NCBI GenBank assembly: GCA_017527075.1
Contig: JAFXQM010000001.1
Location: 1 to 64,000 of the forward strand
Direction of reading: 5' to 3'
Source of the DNA: Selenomonadaceae bacterium
GTDB taxonomy: Bacteria; Bacillota; Negativicutes; Selenomonadales; Selenomonadaceae
DNA: 64,000 nt
In this document: positions 34,813 to 44,320 of the stretch, one piece after another
Layout: each line of letters starts with the position of its first letter
Position numbering within the stretch: position 1 is the stretch's first letter
Position numbers and translations under genes: made by a program
The notes under the pieces: generated by a model
Told to the model about the DNA's origin: nothing
Seen by the model: the letters and a program-made list of their open reading frames with translations, nothing else
Databases searched by the model: none

Positions 34813-35029
34813 TTTTAGATTCGTGGCTCGTCCGCCAGTCCGTTTCGTCCGCTGAATATAAGGATATAAGCAATTCTTGACAAGCAAAGATTTTTTCCTC
34901 GGACGGACAGACAGCGGACTAAATTTGCCGATTTATGAGGTCGTAAAGATTCCATAAATTCAAGTCTCAAGACAAATTTTATGCCGCACCTATAAATTTA
35001 TTATGAATCGGTAGTCACCGAATTTTTTT
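34771..35029 (+). repeat. Long direct repeat flanking the TcmP cassette, copy B
   Basis: Second copy of the 260-bp repeat at 32537, in the same orientation, filling most of the 392-bp gap between tcmP and the AAA-ATPase gene. Here it lies in a divergent promoter region. Confidence 0.85.
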
Positions 35030-35073
35030 TGTGATAAAATGCCACAAACAACGATTGAAAGAAGGTGAACACG

Positions 35074-36250
35074 ATGATTATTTTGCGAGTGGCTTGCGAT
35101 AATTTTTACATGTTCAAAAATTTTGAAGTGGACTTTACTTACGAGCGTAAAAACAATCACTATCTCTCGGAAAATGACAAATTGTTCGCCGACTCAAATA
35201 TAAAGGTCAGAAAAAATCTCATAGTTATGGGGTCAAATGCTTCGGGCAAAACGACTTTCGGCAAATTACTTTGCTTAATTCTTAATTTCATTTAAGGCAA
35301 AGATTTAAGCGATGGTTCCTTTAACATACCTTCGGCACGATATGATAAGTCTAAGGATTCAAGTTTTGAGGTAGAGTTTGTCATTGACGAAACGGCTTAT
35401 TTGTTGAAAGCGTGCTTCCGCAATGACACTTTGTATACAGAGGAAATTTTCAGACAAAAAATTTATAATTCTTACAACATACAAACTTTGAGAAAAAAAT
35501 TATCAGAGAGTAAACCAATAAAACCTTATGACGCTGTTAAAGATTTGTTCGATATTGGCTGTAAATAGTATGCTTTTGTTTCATTGAAAGAATTCGTAGA
35601 CCTGCGTAAAAAAATCGGGTTCCGGTTCAGCTTCTCTGAGCTCCCGCTAAACTCTTCAACTTATCTTGGCGAAACAAATATTGAATTTTTGAACAATGTG
35701 CTTCCTAAAATTGATAATTCCGTTATAAGTATGAAACGTTTAACCGTCGAAGGCGAAGACGGCGAATCTGCCAAGACAAAATCATATCAAATTACTTTCA
35801 AGAATAATGAGGTCTTGACTGTCCCCGATGGTGATCTTCGTCGATGTGGAGACAGGCTTTCTCACGGAACCTTTGAGGCAATAGATTTTCTTTCTGCGTT
35901 CGATGAATTGAGCAAAAAAATCTAATTTCTTTTATATCGACGAACGTCTTTCCCATATGCACTCCGAGCTTGAAGCCTATCTCATATACCAAGCCTTTTC
36001 AAAAAAATCCTTTGACAGCCAAGTTTTCTTTACGACACACAACGCGGAACTTTTGGAATTGAATGCACCGATAATTTCATTTCTGTTTTTTAGACGTAGC
36101 GGAAAAGGTTTTAACTAGGTAATTTATCCTTCCGAAGTTCTCCGAAAAAATATAAGGAGCCTCAGAATGCATTACGAAAACGATTATTTTGGCGTTTTAC
36201 CGGACTACAGCGTCTTAGACAAGTTTTTCGAGGAAAAAAGCAATGAGTAG
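35074..36250 (+). pseudogene. AAA15-type ATPase of a defence operon, multiply interrupted
   Basis: The reading frame encodes an SMC-like AAA ATPase: Walker A MGSNASGKTTFGK, a middle domain (FVIDETAYLLKACF), and after the breaks the Walker B/signature end FYIDERLSHMHSELE, FFTTHNAELLELN and NDYFGVLPDYSVLDKFFEE. It is interrupted by TAA at 35293, TAG at 35566, a frameshift at an A7 run (35914-35920) and TAG at 36116. Related ATPases pair with a small nuclease-like partner in abortive infection systems; the downstream gene overlaps by 8 bp. The upstream GAAGG site favours ATG 35074. Confidence 0.8.
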
Positions 36251-36779
36251 AATTTTATACATCGCCGACGGTGAAATTGAAGAAAGATTTTTTGATTTTT
36301 TAAAAGTAAGCGATTTTATCTGCTCTGGTCGCTTTAGAAAATTCAACTTAATGCAAGAAAAACTTTCGGGAGCAAGTGACATTTTGAAAAAGATTATGGA
36401 TAAGGTCTATTGCGTCTTGGATACAGATTGCATAGAAAAGGTTAATTTTGATACTCTGGTTTACAACATAGGACTTCTGAAACGTATTTGCCCAAGAAAT
36501 ATTTTACTGCTGATTCAAAACAAAAATTTTGAGGATGAATTGTCGTACGTGCTGGAGTGTAAAAATTTGTGTGAAAGATTTAAACTGAAGCACAGTACTC
36601 AAAGTGATTTGAAAAGACATCTCGCTCAATCTGTCAGCTATGTCGGAATCATTTCAAGAGAAAATTTGGTACTCTATTGTCGACGACCTGAAGAATTTAA
36701 AGACGAGTTGAAAAATCAAAAGCAAAAATTAGACGATAAGAAGATTGTTTTGTTCGAGTCGTCTTGTATGAAGAGATGA
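36243..36779 (+). CDS. TOPRIM/RloB-like partner of the AAA15 ATPase
   Basis: A 178-residue protein with RILYIADGEIEERFFDFL (Glu-rich strand-loop like the first TOPRIM motif), KVYCVLDTDCIE (D-x-D motif), and ILLLIQNKNFEDELSYVL (conserved in RloB-like proteins). Such small nuclease-like partners follow AAA15 ATPases in AbiL-, PARIS- and RloAB-type systems. The gene itself is intact, but its ATPase partner is not. It overlaps the ATPase end, so they formed one operon. Confidence 0.6.
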   Translation: MSRILYIADGEIEERFFDFLKVSDFICSGRFRKFNLMQEKLSGASDILKKIMDKVYCVLDTDCIEKVNFDTLVYNIGLLKRICPRNILLLIQNKNFEDELSYVLECKNLCERFKLKHSTQSDLKRHLAQSVSYVGIISRENLVLYCRRPEEFKDELKNQKQKLDDKKIVLFESSCMKR

Positions 36780-36796
36780 TCTTGGAGGTGAGCAAA

Positions 36797-38107
36797 TTGC
36801 AAATCAGGGAATTGAAGTTGAAGAATTTTCGTTGCTTCGAGGAGTTGACGATAAATTTTTCGACGCCCTACACGGTTTTAATTGGTATCAACGGTTCTGG
36901 CAAGTCTTCTATCCTAGACGCTCTTAGAATGATTTTAGATACCTTTGTCAACGCAACCGGAAATGATTTGCGTAAAAATTACCTGTATGTGACTAAAGTT
37001 AAACTTCAGGATAGTGACGCAAAAATCAAGACCGTCATTGCCGGTAGCACAATAAATAAGGAGTCTCAGTATCCTGTTGTTGTAAATGCAACAGTACAAA
37101 TTGATGATACTAAAGATATATCTTGGACTCATGAATTATTTTCCCATTCTTCGATGAGAAGCATTGATATTAAGGAAATTATAGATTATGCAAGAAAATT
37201 ACAAAATCAGATAATTATTGGTAAGGGTGGAATGTGTCCTGTTATTGCTTACTATGGAACGAAGCGGCAATGGGATAAATTGAGTGAAGCTGAACCTAAT
37301 AAAATTTCTTTCTTGTAGCAAATGAACAGCTACGTTAATTGCCTCAGTGCAAAACTTTTTAATATCGGAGTTATGAGAAATTGGTTTGCTCGCATGCTTC
37401 TAATTGAGCGTAAAAAACCCGTTCCCGAATTCCAAGCCGTAAAGACTGCCATTGCAAATTGCTACAAAAATATTAACGATAGCCAAAAACTCCAAGATGT
37501 AACGATCGACTACGACGCTGAAGCTGAAGATATTGAGATACAACAAAATTTTGTCGACGGAAAGGTTGATATTCTTCCTCTGCATTACTTGAGCGACGGA
37601 GCAAAGAGCATATTGGCTATAGCCTCCGACATTGCGTATCGTATGGCGGTCTTGAATCCTCAACTTCTCGGCAAAGTCACAGAAGAAACCGACGGCATAG
37701 TTTTGATTGACGAAATTGATATGCACCTGCACCCGTCATGGCAACGGAAGGTAATCGACAGCTTGCATAAGACTTTTCCGAAAGTGCAATTCATTTTAAC
37801 GACTCACTCGCCGACCGTGCTGACCAATGTACCAAAAGAAAATATCAGAATTCTCAATAACGGCGAAATCTATACGCCCGATGTCAACACGAGAGGACGC
37901 GATGTAAATTCCATTCTTCGCGAGATTATGCACACGGCAATACGACCTTCCGACGTGACTGAAAAATTGAATGCTTTCTCGAAGGCTATCGAAGATGAAA
38001 ATTTAGACACGGCTCAAAAAATTTTGGACGAATTGCGAGTTCAGCTTGGCGACAATGATTCGGAAGTCGTCGGGGCACAAGTTACACTTGATTTAGAAAA
38101 GATTTGA
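36797..38107 (+). pseudogene. AAA21/AAA23-type ATPase with an in-frame TAG
   Basis: Starting at TTG 36797 (GGAGGTG upstream) it reads MQIRELKLKNFRCFEELTINF with Walker A IGINGSGKSSILDALR. The frame is stopped by TAG at 37316-37318 and continues in the same frame as QMNSYVNCLSAKLFNIG. Next come HYLSDGAKSILAIASDIAYR (signature), GIVLIDEIDMHLHPSWQ (Walker B) and FILTTHSPTVLTN. Without the stop it is 436 residues, a normal length for single-gene or Septu/retron-type ATPase effectors. No partner gene follows; the next gene is a glycosyltransferase. Confidence 0.8.
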
Positions 38108-38115
38108 GGTCTGCA

Positions 38116-39362
38116 ATGATTCACATTTGCTTCGGGCTTTACGACAAAACAGAGCGTTACTCAAAATTCACGGGCACGACCATGCTTTCCGTCTTTGAAA
38201 ATTCAACCCCCCCCCCCGGTCAACCACCGTGCACATCTTGCATGACAATACGTTGACGAATGACAACCGCGAAAAATTTTTGCAACTCGCCGCCCGTTAC
38301 GGTCAAGCCGTGAATTTTTACAACGTCGATGAGCTTTGCCGGAACGAACTCGAAAAATTTTCTCGGCGGATTCCTTTCATGAGGAACGCGCGGACGACGA
38401 TTGGAACTTTCTACAAATTTTTAATCATGTACGTTTTGCCGAAAGAAATTGAAAAAGTCATTTATCTTGACGCGGACATCGTCGTCAATCTCGATATCGC
38501 GGAGCTGTGGCAGGTTGAACTCGGCGCGCGGCCTATCGGAGCGGTGCCCGTGTATCTTCAGGATAAAAACGAAGTTGACGGGCTCAAGCGGATGAAAAGA
38601 GGTTTTGATTTGCCGGGTCTCGGTCTCGTAAAATCCGAAGATTATTTCAACGCCGGCGTCCTCGTCATGAACTTGAAACGGCTGCGCGGCGAAAAGGAAA
38701 AAATTTTGGACGGCATGAAGTTTCGCGGCGAGCACCCTGAGTTTTGGATGTTCGACCAGTGCATTTGGAATTATTGCTTCTCGACGGAATATCTGAAGTT
38801 GCCGCTCAAGTTTAACCGCTCGGTCGTAAAAGTGCGGACGGAAGACGGCGGGCGCGTGGAGAAAAAAATTTATCACTTCACGGCAAACAATTCCTTTTGG
38901 AGCTTCGGGCTGGACACGCGCGACAATCTCAACCGCCTGTGGCTGGATTATTTTATCAAGACGCCGTGGTTTGATTCGGAAACGTTCGGGCGGATTCATG
39001 ACGTCATTCAAAATCTCCACGCGAGTTTGAAAAATTATATGCGCGGCCTTTCGGCGGCACTGACGGGCAAGGAGCGCGCGTTTATCATTCACGAGCTGAG
39101 CCTGAATTCGTTTAACGTACTCGCCAAAGTTTTTTCAATCCGCGCTGACGAGGAGATAATTGTTGTCTCGGAAGGAATGCCGCTGCAAAAATTATTGGAC
39201 GCCATGAACGCTTCGCGCGGCAAAAAAATTTTCTTCGCGGTGATTCCAAATTTCCCGTTCAAAGTTTTGGAAGGGGCGGGCTTCTTTCTCGGCAAAGATA
39301 TTTTTAACGGCTACGATTTTATTTCGGGCTGTGACTTTTACAAATTCGTTGAGGCAATGTAA
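38116..39362 (+). pseudogene. GT8 glycosyltransferase, switched off by a C11 tract
   Basis: ATG 38116 reads MIHICFGLYDKTERYSKFTG, TTMLSVFENST, then meets 11 consecutive C and leaves frame. After the tract the protein continues as TVHILHDNTLTNDNREKF, with the GT8 metal-binding motif YLDADIVVNLD and YFNAGVLVMNL, to 39362. A tract of 9 or 12 C restores one frame of about 415 residues. GT8 enzymes of this kind add hexoses to lipopolysaccharide or surface glycans. The intact tandem paralogue at 39374 confirms the expected N-terminus. This is best read as the OFF state of a phase-variable gene. Confidence 0.85.
38207..38217 (+). repeat. Homopolymeric C11 tract, probable phase-variation switch
   Basis: Eleven C in a row at codon 31-34 of the GT8 gene, the only long C or G run noticed in the window. 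ON lengths would be 9, 12 or 15. Confidence 0.8.
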
Positions 39363-39373
39363 GGAGTGATTTA

Positions 39374-40636
39374 ATGATTCATGTCAGCTTCGGGCTTTAC
39401 GATAAGACGGGGCGTTACTCAAAATTCGTCGGCACGACCATGCTTTCCATCTTTGAGAACACTACCGCCGCCGTCACGGTTCACATTCTCCACGACAAAA
39501 CTTTGACTGATGAAAACCGCGAAAAAATTTTTTCCGTCGCCGCGCGCTTTGGTCAAACCGTAAACTTTTACAACGTCGAAAATTTTTCGGACGAGCTCGA
39601 AGAATTCACCCGATATGTGCCCGGCGTGAGAAACCTGCGAGTCAGCATCGGGACAATGTATCGATTCTTGTTGCCGAAGATTCTTGCGCCCGACATAAAA
39701 AAAATTATTTACCTCGACGCAGATATCATCGTTAATCTCGACTTGAACGAGCTGTGGCAGATTGACCTCGGCGGAAAAATTTTGGCGGGCGTCCCCGAAA
39801 TTTTGGCTTACGAAAGTGCCGACAAAATGATTGATACTTTTCCGTTGTGCGCTCAAGGTGTTGTCAGGTGCGAAGATTATTTTAACAGCGGCGTCCTTTT
39901 GATTGACTTGAATCTTTTGCGCGCCGCCGATAAGACAATCATCGACGGATTAAATTTTTTGACGCAAAATTCTCAGTGCGTCGGTTATCCCGGGCAAGAC
40001 ATTTGGAATTACTGCTTCGCCTCCCGCGCTTTGAAGTTGCCGACGAAGTTCAATCGATTCACGCTTTACGCCCGCCGCGACAAAGAACAGCCGTTGAAAA
40101 AAATTTATCATTACGCGGGCGGCAGTTTCGGTTACGGTCTGACGCTCGACATGAACGACGCGCTTAATCGACTGTGGCTTAAATATTTCGCCAAGACTCC
40201 CTGGTTCAACGAAGAGACAATCGCCCGCCTTTACGAGGGCTTCACGCAAGCGCGCGCCGAGCTGAAAGAATCCGCGCTGAATCTCTCGGCGCAGGTGAGC
40301 GGCAAGACCCGCGCGTTTTTCGTCACAGAAAAATATCTCGACACGCTGGTGGAAAATTTTTTCGTGAAAAAGGACGAAGAAATTTTTATCGTCAAAGGCA
40401 ACGTCGGCATTGACAAAATGGCTGACCAAATGAGTGCTTCACGCGGCAAAAGAATTTTTTTCTTCCTGCTCCCGAATTTTCCGTTCAAAAATCTGGAGGC
40501 GGCGGGTTTCGTTCGCGGCGAAGATTTTCTCGACGGCTTTGAATTTTTGCCCACGAATTATGAATATCGTTTTGCAAAAGGCTTTGAATTTTTGGCGGAG
40601 ACTTACAACTCTTATCCGTTCGTCGCGGCACTTTGA
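39374..40636 (+). CDS. GT8 family glycosyltransferase
   Basis: A 420-residue paralogue of the preceding gene, intact. It begins IHVSFGLYDKTGRYSKFVGT and contains TVHILHDKTLT, the DxD motif in IIYLDADIIVNLDLNELW, YFNSGVLLIDLNLL and the acceptor-side GYPGQDIWNYCF. The C-terminal 130 residues are helical with SASRGKRIFFFLLPNFPF. Likely transfers glucose or galactose from the UDP-sugar to a surface polysaccharide on the cytoplasmic face. It lies 11 bp after its paralogue with GGAGTG before the start, and converges with the decarboxylase (25-bp overlap). Confidence 0.9.
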   Translation: MIHVSFGLYDKTGRYSKFVGTTMLSIFENTTAAVTVHILHDKTLTDENREKIFSVAARFGQTVNFYNVENFSDELEEFTRYVPGVRNLRVSIGTMYRFLLPKILAPDIKKIIYLDADIIVNLDLNELWQIDLGGKILAGVPEILAYESADKMIDTFPLCAQGVVRCEDYFNSGVLLIDLNLLRAADKTIIDGLNFLTQNSQCVGYPGQDIWNYCFASRALKLPTKFNRFTLYARRDKEQPLKKIYHYAGGSFGYGLTLDMNDALNRLWLKYFAKTPWFNEETIARLYEGFTQARAELKESALNLSAQVSGKTRAFFVTEKYLDTLVENFFVKKDEEIFIVKGNVGIDKMADQMSASRGKRIFFFLLPNFPFKNLEAAGFVRGEDFLDGFEFLPTNYEYRFAKGFEFLAETYNSYPFVAAL

Positions 40637-42048
40637 ACGACTTTTATCGTCGACAAAGTTTCGTCGGCGGCTCCGACCACGCGCGAAAATTTTTCCCGCG
40701 CCAAAAGCTCGACGACCTCGGCGGAAATTTTTTCACCCGGCATGAGCAGCGGAATGCCCGGCGGATAAAACGTCACCTCCTCCGCGCTGATTCTCCCGAC
40801 TGATTTTTTCAGCGCGACGACCTCGACGGGCGAATAAAAAGTTTCTCGCGGACTCAACTCTGCCACGGAAAAATTTTTCGGCGGCGGCGTTGAGTAAATT
40901 TTTTTTGGCGGGCGGCGCGGCAAAAGTTTCAAAGCCTCGATGAGTTTGGAAACGGTTTGGGCATCGTCCGCGAAAGTTATCAGGAACAAAATATTCGCCG
41001 CGTCCGACAGCTCGCACTGAATTTTTAAATCGCGGCGCAAAATTTCTTCCGCCTCCTGCCCCGTCAATCCCAAACCCTGCACATTCACGGTGACCTTCGT
41101 CGCGTCCAACGAAAAATTTTTCACGGCGTCGAAAGTTTTCAGCCCGTGAATTTTTTTTATCTCGCCGCGAAGATTTTTTGCCAGCGCGACCGCCGCCGAA
41201 ATTTTTTCCCGCCCGCTTTCCGCCATCTGCAGCCGCGCGATGTCCAAAGACGCCAGCAGCAATTGATTCGGGCTCGTGGTCTGCAAAAGGCTCGCCGCCC
41301 GCCGAACAGATTCGGAAAAATTTTTTCGCAGCATTAGCATGGAAGTTTGCGTGAGTGAGCCCAAAATTTTGTGCGTCGACTGCGCCGCCAAGTCCGCGCC
41401 CGCTTCCATCGCCGACGACGGAAGTTCGTCGCAAAAAGTCAAATGCGCGCCGTGCGCTTCATCGACCAAAAGAATCATGCCCGTCGCGTGCACCAGCCGC
41501 GAAATTTTTTTTACGTCCGCCGCCACGCCGTAATAATTCGGCGACACGAGCAAAACCGCCCGCGCCTGCGGGAATTTTTTTATCGCGCACGCAATCGTCT
41601 CGACGCTCACGTTCAACGGCAAATTGAATTCCGAATCGAACTCCACGGGCAAAAAAATCGGAACGGCTCCCGACAAAATTAATCCCGCAATCACCGAGCG
41701 GTGAGCGTTGCGCGGAATGAAAATCAAATCGCCCGACTTGAGCGTGCCGAGCATCATCGCCTGCACCGCCGCGGTCGTTCCGTTCACGAAAAAAATTGTC
41801 TCGTCCGCGTGCCAGAGTTTCGCCGCCAGCTCCTGTGCCTCGCGTATGCAAGTGTGCGGCGCGTGCAAATCGTCGAGCTCCTCCATGAGTGAAACTTCTT
41901 GCCGCAGACCTTCCGCCGTCAAAAGTTCGCGCAAAAGTTTGTGCGCCCCGCGACCTTGCTTGTGCCCGGGCGTGTGGAAGGGTATCGCTCCGTCCGCCGA
42001 ATATTTTTTCATTGCCGCCGCGATTGGCGCGTAAAAATTTTTTGCCAC
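40612..42048 (-). CDS. Orn/Lys/Arg decarboxylase, second copy
   Basis: About 478 residues, paralogous to 1836-3290. It has PFHTPGHKQGRGAHK, FVNGTTAAVQAM, LLVDEAHGAH and the PLP lysine in STHKILGSLTQ (about K227), with the C-terminal YPPGIPLLMPGEKI. Divergence from the first copy (SMHKSGG against STHKILG) suggests a different substrate. I choose GTG 42048, preceded by GGAGGA at 10 bases. An ATG at 42084 is in frame but would include upstream repeat sequence. The start region is present in three tandem copies (see 42009-42300). Confidence 0.85.
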   Translation of the reverse strand: MAKNFYAPIAAAMKKYSADGAIPFHTPGHKQGRGAHKLLRELLTAEGLRQEVSLMEELDDLHAPHTCIREAQELAAKLWHADETIFFVNGTTAAVQAMMLGTLKSGDLIFIPRNAHRSVIAGLILSGAVPIFLPVEFDSEFNLPLNVSVETIACAIKKFPQARAVLLVSPNYYGVAADVKKISRLVHATGMILLVDEAHGAHLTFCDELPSSAMEAGADLAAQSTHKILGSLTQTSMLMLRKNFSESVRRAASLLQTTSPNQLLLASLDIARLQMAESGREKISAAVALAKNLRGEIKKIHGLKTFDAVKNFSLDATKVTVNVQGLGLTGQEAEEILRRDLKIQCELSDAANILFLITFADDAQTVSKLIEALKLLPRRPPKKIYSTPPPKNFSVAELSPRETFYSPVEVVALKKSVGRISAEEVTFYPPGIPLLMPGEKISAEVVELLAREKFSRVVGAADETLSTIKVVQSAATNG

Positions 42049-42300
42049 TTCAATTTTCTCCTCCGAATGATTTTTTTGACGCAAAGTTTCCGCCGCCGCG
42101 CCGTCCGCCGAAAAATTTTCCGAGCCGCTGAGATTACCGCGTAAAAATTTTTTGCCACTTCAAATTTCTCCTCCGAATGATTTTTTTGACGCAAAGTTTC
42201 CGCCGTCACTCCGTCCGCCGAAAAATTTTCCGAAGCCGCCGCGATTGGCGCGTAAAAATTTTTTGCCACTTCAAATTTCTCCTCCGCATGATATAATTCT
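42009..42300 (-). repeat. Tandem triplication of the decarboxylase start region
   Basis: Three copies of a 110-bp unit, each holding GGAGGAGAAA and a GTG followed by codons for AKNFYA. The GTG codons lie at 42048 (real start), 42158 and 42267, 110 and 109 bp apart. The third copy is partial and runs into an AT-rich promoter-like stretch (TATAATTC on the plus strand at 42293). Confidence 0.85.
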
Positions 42301-42333
42301 GCCGAACACAAAAGTTTCGGGAGGATTATAACT

Positions 42334-42426
42334 GTGATTGACAACTCGAACAACGGCGAAGAGCAACGTGACGTTGCATCCAATGTGGGCAGCCCGTCGA
42401 TAAAAATTTTTACGGAGGACTTTTAA
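42334..42426 (+). CDS. 30-codon leader ORF, duplicate of the PBP2 start
   Basis: GTG 42334, with GGGAGGA upstream, starts MIDNSNNGEEQRDVASNVG and ends at TAA 42424, one base before the PBP2 start. Its first ten codons (GTGATTGACAACTCGAACAA) are identical to those of PBP2 at 42428. It can be translated as a leader peptide, but it may be only a duplication relic. Confidence 0.5.
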   Translation: MIDNSNNGEEQRDVASNVGSPSIKIFTEDF

Positions 42427-42427
42427 C

Positions 42428-44236
42428 GTGATTGACAACTCGAACAACGGCGAAGAATATATCGGGCGTCTCAAGCCGCTGGCAATCATGGCGACGCTCA
42501 TCATCGCGATTTTAATTGCGCGCGTCGGTTATCTGCAGATTTTCGACGGAGAATATTACGCGCACCTGGCCGACGGCAATCGAATCCGAATCATTCCGTC
42601 CATGGCACCGCGCGGAACTTTTTACGACAGAAACGGTCAGCTCCTCGTGAGCAATCGCCCGGGCTTCAGCGTCTCGCTCTTGCCGCTCACCGCGCCCATC
42701 AAGCCCGAAGTTGTCGACCGCATTGCAAAACTTTTGAACGTGCCCAAGGAAGAGATTGAACAAAAAATTTCCGTGCACTCCGGCTTCGACCCGATACGAA
42801 TCAGCCCCGACGTCACACCCGACATCGTCACGATTATCGAGGAGCAAAAAGATTTGTACCCCGGCGTGGTCATCGAAGTGCAGCCGCTGAGAAATTACGC
42901 GCTCAAGCAGGAGGGCGCGCACACCTTCGGATACGTCAGCGAAATTTCCGACGCCGAACTTGAAACCAAAAAGGACGAAGGTTACAAGTCGGGAGATATC
43001 GTCGGCAAGTTTGGCTTGGAGCGCGTTTACGATAAAGAAATTCGCGGCGAGAACGGTGGCGAACAAGTTGAAGTGGACGTGGCGGGCAAGCCCGTACAAA
43101 TTCTCGGCAAGAAGGAGCCCAAGCCCGGTTACGATTTGATTCTGACGATTGACCGCGATTTGCAGATGGCGGCGGAAAAAGCTGTCGACGATATGCTCGC
43201 GCAACTGAGCTGTCACGCGGCGGCGGCCGTCGTCTTGAATCCGCAGACGGGTGAAGTCCTCGCCATGGTCTCGCGCCCCGCCTTCGACCCGAATCTTTTC
43301 GCGCACGGAATTTCCACGCGCGACTGGAACGCGATTAACAACAACCCGTATCACCCCATGGACAACAAAGCGATAACCGGCGAATATCCGCCCGGCTCCA
43401 CGTTCAAAATCGTCACGGGCACTGCGGCGTTGGCGACGGGAAAGGTTGCGCCCGACGAAATGATTTTCGACAGCGGCACGCACTGGCTCGTGCCCAAGGG
43501 CAACGCGGGCGGCGAGGCTCTCGGCTGGCTGGATTTTCACGCCGCGCTCAGTCACTCCGACAACGTTTACTTTTATGAGATGGGCAATCGTCTCGGCGTC
43601 GACTTGCTGGAAAAATACGCGCGCATGTTCGGGCTCGGCTCGACGACGGGAATCGATTTGCCTTACGAATCGCCGGGGCTGGCCGACTGGAAAGAATACA
43701 AATGGAAAGTTTACGAAGATGAATTTTATTTGTCTGAAGTTATGGACGCGGCAATCGGTCAGGGCTTCAATCTCGTGACGCCCTTGCAGGCGGCCATGGT
43801 CATGGGAGAAATCGCGGCGAACGGAAAAAGATTTAAGCCGCACCTCGTCCGGCAAATCATCACGCAGGACAAAGAGGTCGTGAAAGATTTTCAGCCCGAA
43901 TTGCTCAGCGAACTGCAGGTCGAGCCGTGGGTCATCCAACTGGTTCAATCGGGTTTGCACGACGTCACGGTCAACGGAACTGCCGCGCGAAACTTCGAGG
44001 GCTTCCCGTATGACATTGCGGGCAAGACCGGCACGGCGGAAAATTCTCAGGGCACGGACCACGGCTGGTTCGTCGGTTACGGTCCGTTTGACAATCCGAC
44101 AATCAGCGTGGCGGTCATCGTCGAGCAGGGCGGCTTCGGCGCGAGCTCAGCTGTCCCGATTGGTCGACAGATTATGGAGACGGCGTTCAATCTCATGGTT
44201 CAGCGCGGAGAAATGCCTGCGCCTGCGGCAAAATAA
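42428..44236 (+). CDS. mrdA: Penicillin-binding protein 2 (class B transpeptidase)
   Basis: A 602-residue PBP2 that cross-links peptidoglycan during rod elongation. It has one N-terminal membrane anchor (LAIMATLIIAILIARVGYLQ), the dimerisation domain (RGTFYDRNGQLLVSNRPG) and the transpeptidase motifs SxxK at S324 (PGSTFK), SxN at 377-379 (SDN) and KTG at 533-535. GTG 42428 has GGAGGA upstream. It follows a duplicated start (42334) and precedes rpoN, with a small relic between them. MreBCD and RodA genes are not adjacent. Confidence 0.93.
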   Translation: MIDNSNNGEEYIGRLKPLAIMATLIIAILIARVGYLQIFDGEYYAHLADGNRIRIIPSMAPRGTFYDRNGQLLVSNRPGFSVSLLPLTAPIKPEVVDRIAKLLNVPKEEIEQKISVHSGFDPIRISPDVTPDIVTIIEEQKDLYPGVVIEVQPLRNYALKQEGAHTFGYVSEISDAELETKKDEGYKSGDIVGKFGLERVYDKEIRGENGGEQVEVDVAGKPVQILGKKEPKPGYDLILTIDRDLQMAAEKAVDDMLAQLSCHAAAAVVLNPQTGEVLAMVSRPAFDPNLFAHGISTRDWNAINNNPYHPMDNKAITGEYPPGSTFKIVTGTAALATGKVAPDEMIFDSGTHWLVPKGNAGGEALGWLDFHAALSHSDNVYFYEMGNRLGVDLLEKYARMFGLGSTTGIDLPYESPGLADWKEYKWKVYEDEFYLSEVMDAAIGQGFNLVTPLQAAMVMGEIAANGKRFKPHLVRQIITQDKEVVKDFQPELLSELQVEPWVIQLVQSGLHDVTVNGTAARNFEGFPYDIAGKTGTAENSQGTDHGWFVGYGPFDNPTISVAVIVEQGGFGASSAVPIGRQIMETAFNLMVQRGEMPAPAAK

Positions 44237-44237
44237 A

Positions 44238-44320
44238 ATGCGGCAAGAAATTTTGCAGATGTTCGACGAGCCGCCACAAACTTTCGACGCGGAAAAAATT
44301 TTTAACGGAGCAAGCACACA
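44238..44320 (+). pseudogene. Relic duplicate of the rpoN 5' end
   Basis: ATG 44238 reads MRQEILQMFDEPPQTFDAEKIF. RpoN at 44321 begins MRQEI and has ILQM at residue 26 and NESPQTFDAEKFF at about 53. The relic therefore looks like a duplicate of the first 60 codons with internal deletions, placed 83 bp upstream of the true start. It is open into rpoN in another frame until 44366. Confidence 0.65.

Noticed and set aside
32480..35064. Right attachment site as a repeat of the tRNA-Arg 3' end
   Set aside because: The end of tRNA-Arg (CACGCCGGACGCGCCA) was not found again to the right of the integrase in this window.
35074..37318. TAG recoding (readthrough) as explanation for the in-frame TAG codons
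   Set aside because: One of the breaks is TAA and another is a frameshift, core genes here end in TAG normally, and no suppressor tRNA is visible; decay is simpler.
42512..44062. 516-codon minus-strand frame opposite mrdA
   Set aside because: It is an antisense shadow of the GC-rich PBP2 gene, with His/Arg/Val-rich composition and no recognised motif.
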